Assembly (NCBI RefSeq): GCF_011761475.1
Contig: NZ_JAASRS010000001.1
Coordinates: forward strand, 1,550,001-1,614,000
DNA: 64,000 nucleotides
Direction of reading: 5' to 3'
From: Saccharococcus thermophilus
GTDB taxonomy: Bacteria; Bacillota; Bacilli; Bacillales; Anoxybacillaceae
Shown: positions 55,586-64,000 of the stretch, piece after piece
Numbering within the stretch: position 1 is the stretch's first letter
Layout: each line of letters starts with the position of its first letter
Program-made: the position numbers and the translations under genes
The notes under the pieces: model-generated
What the model saw: only the letters and a program-made list of their open reading frames with translations
Databases searched by the model: none
Told to the model about the DNA's origin: nothing

Positions 55586-56707
55586 TTATACTTCATATGT
55601 TTCATAATTCGTATGTTTTTGTATGCATGCTTTCGCCTTCGCTCGGTCTTCTTCGCTTTGAAAGCTAAGCCGCAATACCCCGTATATTTCTTCCCTTGTT
55701 TCAATAATGCGGATATTGGTGATGCTGATGTTCTCTTTGGCTAGATAGCCAGTGACTTCGGAAATAACTCCAGGGTAATCGGGCACATCGACATATAAAT
55801 CGTAAAACGATGGAATCGCTCCTTTCGTCCGTGTCGGCAGGCCGTCGCGAAATTGTTTTGCCTCTAGGAAATAATGATAAATCGCCGCGCTGTTTTCCTC
55901 TTCCACGATGGAACGAAGCTTTTTCATCTCGGCGATCCAGCGGTCAAACAACGTTAAAAGCTCACCCTTATTATGTATAAAAATATCGCGCCACATTTCC
56001 GGGTTGCTCGAGGCGATGCGCGTAATATCGCGAAAGCCTCCCGCGGCAAGACGACTGACAAGCGGGTTTTCTTTTTCATACTGTTGGGCTTGGTGAACAA
56101 GGCTTGCGGCGATAATGTGCGGAAAATGGCTGATCACTCCGGTAATACGGTCGTGTTCTTCCGGCGACAGCACGACAAACTGCGCTTTCGTCCCTTTCAG
56201 CCATTCTTTCAGGCGCTCGATTTTCTCGACTGCCACTCCATTTGTCGGCGTCAATACGTAAAAAGCGTTCTCAAACAAATGCGTCCGTGCTGCAGTAACG
56301 CCGCTTTTATGCGAACCCGCCATCGGGTGGCCGCCGATAAACGTGATTCCTTGCTTTCCTAACCGCTGCGCATGGTGGACAATCCGCTGCTTTGTGCTTC
56401 CTACATCGGTGACAATCACGTTTTCTTTTAGCAGATGGACGGGCATTTGCGCCAAAATTTTTTCCGTCTGCATGACAGGCGTCGCTAAAACAATCAAATC
56501 CGCATTCTCCATCCCCCGCTCCAGCGACGAAGCAACTTCATCAATCACTTTTAAGGAGCGGGCAAGCTTCAGCTCTTGTTCGTTGACGTCATATCCGATA
56601 ATGACAGCGTCTGGATGTGCTTTTTTCACCGCCAGCGCGATCGATCCACCAATTAAACCAAGGCCAACAACAAAGACGTTTCCTTCCAATTGCTTCACCT
56701 TCTTCAT
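55586..56707 (-). CDS. tyrA: Prephenate dehydrogenase
   Basis: A 373-residue enzyme that makes 4-hydroxyphenylpyruvate for tyrosine. The NAD motif VVGLGLIGGSIALA is near residue 15, GGHPMAGSHKSG is the prephenate site, and a C-terminal ACT domain (DLYVDVPDYPGVISEVTGYL) gives tyrosine feedback. The start is uncertain. ATG 56707 is listed; TTG 56689 has a better site (AGAAGGTGA). An open frame up to 56782 runs into IS-like debris. A 250-bp gap and a terminator-like hairpin separate it from hisC. Confidence 0.9.
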   Translation of the reverse strand: MKKVKQLEGNVFVVGLGLIGGSIALAVKKAHPDAVIIGYDVNEQELKLARSLKVIDEVASSLERGMENADLIVLATPVMQTEKILAQMPVHLLKENVIVTDVGSTKQRIVHHAQRLGKQGITFIGGHPMAGSHKSGVTAARTHLFENAFYVLTPTNGVAVEKIERLKEWLKGTKAQFVVLSPEEHDRITGVISHFPHIIAASLVHQAQQYEKENPLVSRLAAGGFRDITRIASSNPEMWRDIFIHNKGELLTLFDRWIAEMKKLRSIVEEENSAAIYHYFLEAKQFRDGLPTRTKGAIPSFYDLYVDVPDYPGVISEVTGYLAKENISITNIRIIETREEIYGVLRLSFQSEEDRAKAKACIQKHTNYETYEV

Positions 56708-56782
56708 CTGAACTTCTACACGACTAAGGTCGGCGGGTTCTGACGTACTAAAGAGTTTTCCTACACCTGCATGTGCAAACAC

Positions 56783-56872
56783 TTACTCTTGTTCCGCCAA
56801 ATTTTCATGGACAAACACCTCAATGGGGCTTAGCTCCCTGTCGGCTCTATTCAAAGCTGTTTTCCACTCCAT
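56783..56872 (-). other. Short ORF and hairpin resembling the end of an IS200/IS605-type element
   Basis: The hisC-tyrA gap has a 29-codon ORF (ATG 56872 to TAA 56783) ending VFVHENLAEQE and, just before it, an imperfect hairpin CCCGTGACTTAAGTCTTGGG at 56873-56892 preceded by GAAG. GAAGCCC plus a GACTT/AAGTC stem is common at the right end of TnpB-only IS elements. I read this as possible debris of such an insertion; the family reading is from memory and not certain. Confidence 0.35.
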
Positions 56873-56912
56873 CCCAAGACTTAAGTCACGGGCTTCGTGG
56901 TATATACATTTG

Positions 56913-56950
56913 TAAAAATGCGCCCGCTGCCTAAAAAAGCAACGGGGCGG
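56913..56950 (-). terminator. Terminator-like hairpin directly after hisC
   Basis: On the minus strand CGCCCCGTTGC pairs with GCAGCGGGCG (one bulge, one G:T), followed by CATTTTTAC. It lies 9 nt after the hisC stop, inside what is usually one continuous operon. Confidence 0.6.
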
Positions 56951-56958
56951 TTCATCCA

Positions 56959-58056
56959 CTATACAAGTTGTTTTTCCCGGATCATTTGCGCCAACGCGCT
57001 AATCACCCGTTCGTTCTGCTCTTTCGAACCAACGGTAATACGCACGGACGTCGGAAAGCCAAGCGCATTGCCGGAGCGGACGATAATGCCGCGCTCGAGC
57101 AAATATTGAAAGACTTCATTTCCCTCGATCGCAAAATCAATCAAAATGAAATTCGTCTGCGAAGGATAGTAGCGCAAGCCGTTTTCCTCGCAAAAACGGT
57201 AAAACATCTCAAGCCCTTCTCTGTTTTTGTCCAAGCAAACGCGGATAAACGCTTGGTCATCTAGCGCCGCAATCGCCGCTGCCTGCGCGATGCTGGATGT
57301 ATTAAATGGCTCGCGCGCCGGCTCCATCCCTTGAATAAGCGCTTCGCTGGCAATACCATATCCGACTCGGAGCGCCGCTAATCCGTATGCTTTGGAAAAC
57401 GTCCGCAAAATCATGACATTATCATATTGCGCAAGAAGCGAAACGGTTTGCGGATAATCATCCGCCGTCGCGTATTCATAATATGCCTCGTCTAGCACCA
57501 CAAGGACATGCTTAGGAACGCGCTTCAAAAACGATTGCAGCTCCTGTTCCGTGACATACGTCCCAGTTGGGTTATTCGGGTTGCAAATCCAAACAACACG
57601 CGTCTTTTCATCAATAGCCGCAAGCATCGCTTCTAAATCATGGCGTCCGTTAACAAGCGGAATCTCACGAATTTCCGCTCCTTCGATGACCGCATTATGG
57701 CGATATTGCGGAAATGTCGGCACAGCCATGACCGTGTTCGTACCGGCAGATAAAAACGCACGAGAAATAATTTGTATGACTTCATCGGACCCGTTGCCAA
57801 AAATAAGCTGCGTTTCTTTTACGCCTAAATGTGCCGCCACTTTTTCCCGCAATAGGCGCGCATACCCGTCTGGATAAACAGCAAGATGGTCTAATCTGTT
57901 GATGATCGCCTCTTTCACAGCAGGTGAACATCCATATGGATTTTCGTTGGATGCTAGTTTAATAATATCGGAAAGTCCGTACTGCCGCTTCACTTCTTCG
58001 ATCGATTTTCCCGGTTGATAAGGGGGCAAACCCCTTAACTGTGCTTTGATTTCCAT
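56959..58056 (-). CDS. hisC: Histidinol-phosphate aminotransferase
   Basis: A 365-residue class II-type PLP aminotransferase, used for histidine and, in Bacillus, aromatic amino acid synthesis. Family blocks: [22 protein letters not shown] and the PLP Lys in [17 protein letters not shown]. The ATG is 11 bp after trpA. Placement between trpA and tyrA matches the B. subtilis aromatic supraoperon and explains its dual role. Confidence 0.95.
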   Translation of the reverse strand: MEIKAQLRGLPPYQPGKSIEEVKRQYGLSDIIKLASNENPYGCSPAVKEAIINRLDHLAVYPDGYARLLREKVAAHLGVKETQLIFGNGSDEVIQIISRAFLSAGTNTVMAVPTFPQYRHNAVIEGAEIREIPLVNGRHDLEAMLAAIDEKTRVVWICNPNNPTGTYVTEQELQSFLKRVPKHVLVVLDEAYYEYATADDYPQTVSLLAQYDNVMILRTFSKAYGLAALRVGYGIASEALIQGMEPAREPFNTSSIAQAAAIAALDDQAFIRVCLDKNREGLEMFYRFCEENGLRYYPSQTNFILIDFAIEGNEVFQYLLERGIIVRSGNALGFPTSVRITVGSKEQNERVISALAQMIREKQLV

Positions 58057-58067
58057 AACGACACTCC

Positions 58068-58889
58068 TTATTTCGAACTTTCATGCGATGAACACGCTTG
58101 TTTCAGCGGTGCTACTAGCGAACGGGCGTAACGTTGAAACTCGGCAAGCGCCTCTTCTTTGTTTGCCGGTGTTTGCAACCGCTCATTCAGCTGCTCTATT
58201 TTTTGCACGAGCGCACTGCCAATGACCACACCGTCGCAATAGTCTTTTAGCATTTTCACTTGTTCGCTAGTCGAGATGCCAAATCCGACAACAACAGGGA
58301 CGCGGCTGTGCCGTTTTACTTCCGTTAAAAAGCCGTTTAACGTTTCCGGCAACGTGTCGCGTACTCCGGTTACCCCGAGCGAAGAGACGCAGTATAAAAA
58401 ACCTTGCGCATGGGAAGCGATTGTTTCCATCCGCTTTTTCGATGTCGGCGCTACTAGCGAAATAAGCGGAATGCCTGTTTTTTCGCCAAGCTGGCGGATC
58501 GGGCCGCTTTCTTCAAACGGAAGATCAGGGATTAGCACCCCATCGACTCCGTTTTGTTGCGCTAAAGCAAAAAAGTGTTCTTTTCCTAATTGTAACACAG
58601 GATTGTAATACGTAAAGATAATAATCGGAATTTTTACGCCTTTTTTTCGCATTTCCGGAACTAATTCGACCGCTTTTTGCAGCGTCATCTGCCCGCGCAG
58701 CGCCCGGGCGGCCGCCCGCTGAATAATCGGGCCATCCGCAAGCGGATCGGAATACGGTACGCCAAGCTCTAACATATCGGCGCCTGCTTCTTGAAGCGCA
58801 AGCGCTAGTTCTACCGTAATGTCTGGGCTTGGATCCCCGGCGACAATGAACGGAATAAACATCGGTTTAGTTACGGTACATAGCGGCAA
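58068..58889 (-). CDS. trpA: Tryptophan synthase alpha subunit
   Basis: A 273-residue TIM barrel that cleaves indole-3-glycerol phosphate. The catalytic Glu is in [17 protein letters not shown] and Asp in [11 protein letters not shown]; the phosphate site is [13 protein letters not shown]. The start chosen is TTG 58889 ([11 protein letters not shown]), 9 nt after AAGGAGG; ATG 58898 would touch that site directly. It overlaps trpB by 23 bp. Confidence 0.94.
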   Translation of the reverse strand: MPLCTVTKPMFIPFIVAGDPSPDITVELALALQEAGADMLELGVPYSDPLADGPIIQRAAARALRGQMTLQKAVELVPEMRKKGVKIPIIIFTYYNPVLQLGKEHFFALAQQNGVDGVLIPDLPFEESGPIRQLGEKTGIPLISLVAPTSKKRMETIASHAQGFLYCVSSLGVTGVRDTLPETLNGFLTEVKRHSRVPVVVGFGISTSEQVKMLKDYCDGVVIGSALVQKIEQLNERLQTPANKEEALAEFQRYARSLVAPLKQACSSHESSK

Positions 58890-60087
58890 CGTCGTCATCC
58901 TCCTTTACATGGACATAGCGCATCATCGTTTGCACGTCCTTATCCCCGCGACCTGAGAGGCAGACGAGCACCGTTTGGCTATCGTCCATCGTTTTCGCCA
59001 GCTCCACTGCTTTGGCCAATGCGTGTGCCGACTCGATCGCCGGAATAATCCCCTCTTCCCGCGATAACAATTGAAACGCGGCGATCGCTTCCTCGTCAGT
59101 CACGCTTTCGTAGCGAACGCGGCCGATGCTTGCCAAATACGCATGTTCCGGGCCGACGCCTGGATAGTCGAGGCCGGCGGAAATGGAATACGGTTCGATA
59201 ATTTGCCCATATTCATCCTGCAGCAAGTATGTTAAAGATCCGTGGATAACGCCTTTCGTGCCTTTGGTGATGGTTGCGGCGTGATACGGGGTATCGACTC
59301 CTTTCCCGGCCGCTTCAACGCCGACAAGCTGCACGTCATCCTCCAAAAACGGATAAAACATGCCGATCGCGTTGCTTCCGCCGCCCACACACGCGACAAT
59401 GACGTTCGGCAGCTTTCCTTCTCGCTCAAGAAACTGCCGCTTCGCTTCATCTCCGATGACACGCTGAAATTCACGCACCATTTTTGGATACGGATGCGGC
59501 CCGACGACAGAGCCGATCATATAAAAATGGTCATCGCAATGCTGCACCCAATAGCGAATCGCTTCGTTCGTCGCGTCTTTTAGAGTCCGGTTGCCGCTGT
59601 ATACCGGAACCACCTCGGCGCCTAGCAATTTCATGCGAAAGACGTTTAATTCCTGGCGCTTAATATCTTCCTCCCCCATAAAGACGATGCATTCCATGCC
59701 GAAATGCGCCGCTACGGTGGCGGCGGCGACCCCGTGCTGGCCCGCACCCGTTTCGGCAATAATTTTTTTCTTGCCCATCCGCTTCGCCAAAAGCGCCTGT
59801 CCGATGGCATTATTAATTTTATGGGCACCGGTATGGTTTAAATCTTCGCGTTTTAAATAAATTTTAGCGCCGTTTAGCAGTTTCGTTAAATTCGGCGCAA
59901 ACGTAAGCGGAGTCGGGCGCCCGGAATATTGCTGCAAAATGCGGATATACTCCGCTTTAAACGTCTCATCGGCCAGCGCCTTCGTTAGTTCTTCTTCTAT
60001 TTCCTCAAGCGGAAGCATTAACGTTTCCGGCACAAACTTTCCGCCGAAATCTCCAAATCTGCCATTCTCGTTTGGAACGTTATACAT
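58867..60087 (-). CDS. trpB: Tryptophan synthase beta subunit
   Basis: A 406-residue PLP enzyme joining indole and serine. The PLP Lys is in [15 protein letters not shown], with [10 protein letters not shown] and the phosphate-binding [26 protein letters not shown] near the start is the usual TrpB opening. It overlaps trpF by 8 bp. Confidence 0.96.
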   Translation of the reverse strand: MYNVPNENGRFGDFGGKFVPETLMLPLEEIEEELTKALADETFKAEYIRILQQYSGRPTPLTFAPNLTKLLNGAKIYLKREDLNHTGAHKINNAIGQALLAKRMGKKKIIAETGAGQHGVAAATVAAHFGMECIVFMGEEDIKRQELNVFRMKLLGAEVVPVYSGNRTLKDATNEAIRYWVQHCDDHFYMIGSVVGPHPYPKMVREFQRVIGDEAKRQFLEREGKLPNVIVACVGGGSNAIGMFYPFLEDDVQLVGVEAAGKGVDTPYHAATITKGTKGVIHGSLTYLLQDEYGQIIEPYSISAGLDYPGVGPEHAYLASIGRVRYESVTDEEAIAAFQLLSREEGIIPAIESAHALAKAVELAKTMDDSQTVLVCLSGRGDKDVQTMMRYVHVKEDDDVAAMYRN

Positions 60088-60721
60088 AGTTCGCCACCTT
60101 CTTTTCGATTTCTTTCATTTTTTCCACGCTTTTTTCTCCGTTTTCCTCAATCCCGCTGCTAATGTCAATGCCGTACGGCCGATAGGCTAAAAGCCGCTCG
60201 ACATTTTCCGGCGTAATCCCCCCGGCAATAAAGCAAGGGACGGCTTGCCGGGCCGCTTCTTCTAAATAAAGCGGAACATTGCTCCAGTCAAAGGTAACTC
60301 CCGTTCCTCCCCATGCCCCGCTTACCCGGCTATCCACAACATAGCCGTCGGCTATGCCGGCGTATTGCTGCATCTTGCTAACGGCATCTTCATCATGATG
60401 AATCGCCTTCCAAACGACAAGGCCTGTCGCTTCTTTGATCGCTGCGACATGCGCCGCTGTTTCATGACCGTGGCATTGAATAACCGCGAGCGGCAGCTGC
60501 GATGCTACATTGGCAACTAACTCCGCCGGCGCGTTGACAAACACGCCGACGAGCTGCTTATTGCCAAGCTCGATCGTTCGCAGCCACTGTTTTACTTCTT
60601 CCGCTTCTACTTTCCGCTTGCTCTCGGCAAAAATCAGTCCAATGTAATCCGCTTTGCTCTGCAGCGATTTTTGCAAATCTGACGCGGAACGGTTGCCACA
60701 ATACTTAAGACGGACGGGCAA
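60080..60721 (-). CDS. trpF: Phosphoribosylanthranilate isomerase
   Basis: A 213-residue TIM barrel, fourth step of tryptophan synthesis. The start [14 protein letters not shown] has the catalytic Cys in KYCG, and [18 protein letters not shown] the Asp and phosphate loop. TTG 60721 is chosen, with GGGGAGG about 8 nt upstream; no ATG or GTG fits before KYCG. It overlaps trpC by 17 bp. Confidence 0.92.
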   Translation of the reverse strand: MPVRLKYCGNRSASDLQKSLQSKADYIGLIFAESKRKVEAEEVKQWLRTIELGNKQLVGVFVNAPAELVANVASQLPLAVIQCHGHETAAHVAAIKEATGLVVWKAIHHDEDAVSKMQQYAGIADGYVVDSRVSGAWGGTGVTFDWSNVPLYLEEAARQAVPCFIAGGITPENVERLLAYRPYGIDISSGIEENGEKSVEKMKEIEKKVANYV

Positions 60722-61484
60722 GCGAATCGACCTCCCCGAACAATTCATATACCGCCGCCTCCACATCGGCTTTTCGCATCAGCGATTCGCCGACAAGCAT
60801 GGCGTTGGCCCCGTACGTTTGCACTTTCTTGACATCAGCGAAAGTGGCAATGCCGCTTTCGCTGACGATGATGCTCGAAGGCGGGATCAACGGAGCCACT
60901 TTTTCGGTTGTTTCCAAATCCGTCACAAACGTATGCAAATCACGGTTATTAATCCCGATCATCTCTGGGGTAAACAAGTCAAGAATTCGCTCCAGCGTTT
61001 CGCTCGCATGCACCTCGACTAAACATTCCAGCCCTTTGTCATACGCCTCTTGATACAATTCGTACAACGCTTTTGGCGGCAGCGCTTCGCCGATTAATAA
61101 AATCGCATCGGCGCCGATGCGCACGCTCTCCTCGATCTGCAAGCGGTCGATAATAAAATCTTTGCGTAAAACCGGAACGCTTACCGCTTCTTTCACCTCA
61201 CGTAAATAACGGCGATGTCCCTGGAAATAATGTTCATCCGTCAATACGCTAATCGCATCGGCACCCGCTTTTTCATACGCCTTGGCAATGTCGACTGGAT
61301 GGAAATCGGGGCGGATGACCCCTTTGGACGGAGAAGCCTTTTTCACCTCAGCGATTAAACCAAGCGAGCGGTTAGGCCGCTCTAGCGCCGCCCGCAGCGA
61401 ACGCTGCGTTCTCACTGGCAGCGGCTCCGGTAAAGTGAGTGTTTTCATTTCTTCGCGTTTCGTGGCAATAATTTGCTCAAGCAT
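60705..61484 (-). CDS. trpC: Indole-3-glycerol phosphate synthase
   Basis: A 259-residue TIM barrel, fifth step of the pathway. Catalytic Lys and Glu residues are in LIAEVKKASPSKG, VLRKDFIID and CLVEVHASETLER. NNRDLHTF and VSESGIATFADV are conserved. The ATG overlaps trpD by 8 bp. Confidence 0.96.
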   Translation of the reverse strand: MLEQIIATKREEMKTLTLPEPLPVRTQRSLRAALERPNRSLGLIAEVKKASPSKGVIRPDFHPVDIAKAYEKAGADAISVLTDEHYFQGHRRYLREVKEAVSVPVLRKDFIIDRLQIEESVRIGADAILLIGEALPPKALYELYQEAYDKGLECLVEVHASETLERILDLFTPEMIGINNRDLHTFVTDLETTEKVAPLIPPSSIIVSESGIATFADVKKVQTYGANAMLVGESLMRKADVEAAVYELFGEVDSLARPS

Positions 61485-62496
61485 ATTGTTCCACCTCTTT
61501 CAAGCGCAGGCGCTCGAATTGTTCATACGCTTTCTTTGTCATCAGCGCTTCTTTCGCCATTTCCACCCCTTCGTGAATCGTGCCCGCTTTCCCGGCCGCA
61601 TATAAGGCGACGCCGGCATTGAAAATGACGATATTGGTCGCACTTTCATTGGCCTTTCCTTCCATCACCGCTTTTAACAGTTCGGCGCTCTGCTGCACGG
61701 TGTGCACTTGGATATGTTCCAATTTTCCGCGCGCAAGCCCGTATTGTTCGGGCGTGATGACAAAGCGGCGAATTTCTCCGTGTTTCAGTTCGACCACATC
61801 CGTTTCCGCGGCAATGCTGCATTCATCGATCCCATCTTTTCCCGTTACGAATAAAACATGTTCAGAGCCAAGGCGGCGCAGCGTTTCCGCAAGTTTTTCC
61901 GCATACTGCGTTGAATAAACGCCGATGACTTGCCGCTTGCAGCGCGCTGGATTGGCCAGCGGCCCAATGAGATTAAATACGGTGCGAAATCCGATCTCTT
62001 TCCGCGGCAGTGCGGCATGTTTCATCGCCGAATGATACAGCGGCGCAAATAAAAACGCTAATCCTTTCGTTTTTAACGCTTTTTTCGCTTCCTCTGGAGT
62101 TGTTTGAATGCCAATGCGAAGCGCTTCTAACACATCCGCGCTTCCGCTTTTGGAGGAAACGGCGCGATTGCCGTGCTTCGCCACTTTGACGCCGAGCGAG
62201 GAAACAACGATCGCTGCTGCCGTGGAAATGTTGAACGTCGATGCCCCGTCCCCTCCCGTTCCGCACGTATCGATGACTTCTTCTTCATAATCGAGGGCCA
62301 TCATGCGACTGCGCATCGCTCTCACGAATCCCGTCAATTCATCGACCGTTTCCCCGCGCAAGCGCAAAATCGATAAAAAGCTGGCAATTTGGCTCGCCGT
62401 CGCTTCCCCGGACATAATCGTCATCATCGCTTCATACGCTTCTTCCTCCGTCAGCACATATCCGTCAACACATTTATGAAGAAGTTGTTTCAACAT
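61477..62496 (-). CDS. trpD: Anthranilate phosphoribosyltransferase
   Basis: A 339-residue enzyme, second step of the pathway. The PRPP loop is VIDTCGTGGDGASTFNIST, KHGNRAVSSKSGSADVLEA binds the substrate, and FNLIGPLANP is conserved. The ATG follows GAGGGGAG and overlaps trpE by 23 bp. The glutamine amidotransferase partner of TrpE is not in this operon, as in B. subtilis, where PabA does this job. Confidence 0.95.
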   Translation of the reverse strand: MLKQLLHKCVDGYVLTEEEAYEAMMTIMSGEATASQIASFLSILRLRGETVDELTGFVRAMRSRMMALDYEEEVIDTCGTGGDGASTFNISTAAAIVVSSLGVKVAKHGNRAVSSKSGSADVLEALRIGIQTTPEEAKKALKTKGLAFLFAPLYHSAMKHAALPRKEIGFRTVFNLIGPLANPARCKRQVIGVYSTQYAEKLAETLRRLGSEHVLFVTGKDGIDECSIAAETDVVELKHGEIRRFVITPEQYGLARGKLEHIQVHTVQQSAELLKAVMEGKANESATNIVIFNAGVALYAAGKAGTIHEGVEMAKEALMTKKAYEQFERLRLKEVEQYA

Positions 62497-64000
62497 ATAG
62501 GCTCTCCCCTCTCATAAATAATTGTTCCGCACGCTCAATCGCCTTCATTAAGGCGCTCGCCTTATTGCGCGTTTCTTTCCATTCGAGTTCGGGAACCGAA
62601 TCGGCGACAATCCCCGCTCCGGCTTGCACATACGCGCAACCGTCTTTGACAATCGCCGTACGAATCGCAATACACGAATCAATATTGCCGTCAAAGCCGA
62701 TATAAGCAATCGTGCCGGCGTACAAACTGCGCGCCGTCGGCTCTAACTCCTGTAAAATTTGCATCGCTCTCACTTTCGGCGCGCCGCTTACCGTCCCGGC
62801 CGGAAACGCGGCAAGCAAGGCGTCAATCGGATGCACCTCTTCCTTTAGTTCGCCTGTTACTTTCGAAATTAAATGCATGACGTGCGAAAACTTGCCAATT
62901 TCCATTAACACAGGCGTCCGAACCGTTCCGTATTTGGCCACTTTCCCGATATCGTTGCGGGCTAAATCGACGAGCATATAATGTTCGGCTCGTTCTTTTG
63001 GGTCATGGTAAAGCTCGTCGGCAAGCCGCTCATCCTCTTCCGTCGACCGTCCCCGCCTTCTCGTTCCAGCGATCGGGTGAATTTCCATTTGACGGTTATA
63101 CACTTGAATGAGCTTTTCTGGAGAGCTGCCGACAATTTCAAGATCATCGAGGCGAAAATAAAACATATACGGCGATGGATTAATATGGCGCAGCATCCGG
63201 TATACTTGAAATCCGCTGACGCGAATCGGGACGGCAAACCGCTGCGATAAAACCGCTTGAAACACGTCCCCGCTGGAAATATAGCGTTTGATCGTCTCGA
63301 CATCTTGTAAAAATCTTGCTTTGTCATAATTGGAGATAACCCCTTGAAAGGAAACACCCGTTTCTTCGTCCGCGTGATCAAGCAATAACAAACGCTCTGC
63401 TCTTCCGCTTGCTGCTTTTTTCATTAAGGCGGCGATCCGTTTAAGCCCTTGTTCATACTTTTGCTTCTTTGTTTCTTCCGTATCTCGCTCCGTTAAACGG
63501 ACGTAATGAATAAAGACAAGTTCGCGTTTATAATGGTCCAATACGATCAAAGACTCGCAAAAAATGAAATAGCCGATCTTCATGGAAAGGTCTCGGTTGG
63601 GATGAATGGGAACTTTTTCGATGGCGGAAATAAAGTCATATCCCAAAAAACCAACCGCGCCGCCGGTAAACGGAACCGCTTCGTTCAGCCGCTTGACGCA
63701 AAGCTTCTGTTCGATAGAGCAAAACGCTTCCTTCAGCGAAGAAGTTTTTGCTATTTCTTCACCGTGCCCATCAATGACAGAAAACGTATGACCGGTTTCA
63801 CTTTCTAACGTCAAAAACGGCGACAAGCCGATGAAAGAATAGCGAGCCCACGGCGACTGGTCATCTTTACTTTCTAGCAAAAACACCGCATCCTCGCGCA
63901 AATTTTCAAAGATTTTAAGCGGCTCGAATACATCGGCTAAAAAGCGGCGCACAATCGGAATCGTGCGGAAATGGCGCGCATCCTCCAAAAATGCGGCAAG
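62474..64000 (-). CDS. trpE: Anthranilate synthase component I (5-prime end outside the window)
   Basis: At least 508 residues, converting chorismate to anthranilate. The feedback site LLESKDDQSPWARYSF is near the visible N-terminus. The catalytic half has RRRGRSTEEDERLADELYHDPKERAEHYMLV (within it GRSTEEDERLADEL), FPAGTVSGAPKVRAMQIL and AYVQAGAGIVADSVPELEW. The frame stays open to base 64000, and about four codons before the first listed start (FLEDARHF) are in frame, so the true start and any TRAP-controlled leader lie beyond the window. Confidence 0.95.
   Translation of the reverse strand, partial: LAAFLEDARHFRTIPIVRRFLADVFEPLKIFENLREDAVFLLESKDDQSPWARYSFIGLSPFLTLESETGHTFSVIDGHGEEIAKTSSLKEAFCSIEQKLCVKRLNEAVPFTGGAVGFLGYDFISAIEKVPIHPNRDLSMKIGYFIFCESLIVLDHYKRELVFIHYVRLTERDTEETKKQKYEQGLKRIAALMKKAASGRAERLLLLDHADEETGVSFQGVISNYDKARFLQDVETIKRYISSGDVFQAVLSQRFAVPIRVSGFQVYRMLRHINPSPYMFYFRLDDLEIVGSSPEKLIQVYNRQMEIHPIAGTRRRGRSTEEDERLADELYHDPKERAEHYMLVDLARNDIGKVAKYGTVRTPVLMEIGKFSHVMHLISKVTGELKEEVHPIDALLAAFPAGTVSGAPKVRAMQILQELEPTARSLYAGTIAYIGFDGNIDSCIAIRTAIVKDGCAYVQAGAGIVADSVPELEWKETRNKASALMKAIERAEQLFMRGESLYVETTSS

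Overview
The window reads as a chromosome segment from a thermophilic Bacillaceae of the Geobacillus/Parageobacillus group. The basis is the gene order from recU/ponA to the trp operon, which matches the Bacillus subtilis ypp-ypo-ypm-ypj-ypi-trp region almost gene for gene, plus a GH36 alpha-galactosidase with the residue numbering of the Geobacillus enzymes. No rRNA, tRNA or CRISPR array was seen. Genus and species are inference.

Layout. 1-7.1 kb is an accessory, IS-rich zone. It holds a frameshifted OmpR-type response regulator, two oppositely oriented and intact IS256-family copies (923-2356 and 5637-7069, each with its own perfect 8-bp target duplication), and between them an IS200/IS605 element with a dead tnpA and an intact tnpB, a DUF1648 membrane protein and a 93-aa hypothetical. 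7.1-21.3 kb is metabolic: an Hsp20 chaperone, a Leloir galactose operon (galK-galE-galT-mutarotase-like-galR, all overlapping or tightly spaced), an EcsC-family protein, a GH36 alpha-galactosidase, glpD with an antitermination leader and glpP encoding the antiterminator, and an OmpR/EnvZ-type two-component pair. Alpha-galactosidase would release galactose for the Leloir enzymes, so these two units probably act together.

21.3-26 kb carries small sporulation- or stress-type genes (Hsp20, ybxH/csgA-like, yppG, yppF, yppE, yppD-like), four small ORFs, and a DDE-transposase IS inserted exactly at the stop codon of a 56-aa ORF. 26-64 kb is housekeeping. It covers recombination and cell wall (recU, ponA), repair and replication (nth, dnaD, dinG), asnS and aspB, pantothenate synthesis (panBCD behind a structured leader), birA, cca, bacillithiol synthesis (bshA, bshB1), mgsA, dapB, the ypj genes, the menaquinol:cytochrome c reductase (qcrABC), ypiFBA, and the aromatic supraoperon read leftward (trpE partial, trpDCFBA, hisC, tyrA, aroA).

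No wholly new system is evident. The most interesting points are a TnpB with an intact RuvC triad but no zinc-finger cysteines beside a multiply broken TnpA; a three-fold 12-bp tandem repeat over the galK core promoter; a panB leader with a terminator and a Shine-Dalgarno-sequestering hairpin; a 300-aa protein that looks like an amidohydrolase without its metal-binding HxH; and a terminator plus IS-like debris splitting hisC from tyrA. Gene boundaries, motif residues and repeats were read by hand from the sequence. Family names rest on recalled knowledge without database searches.
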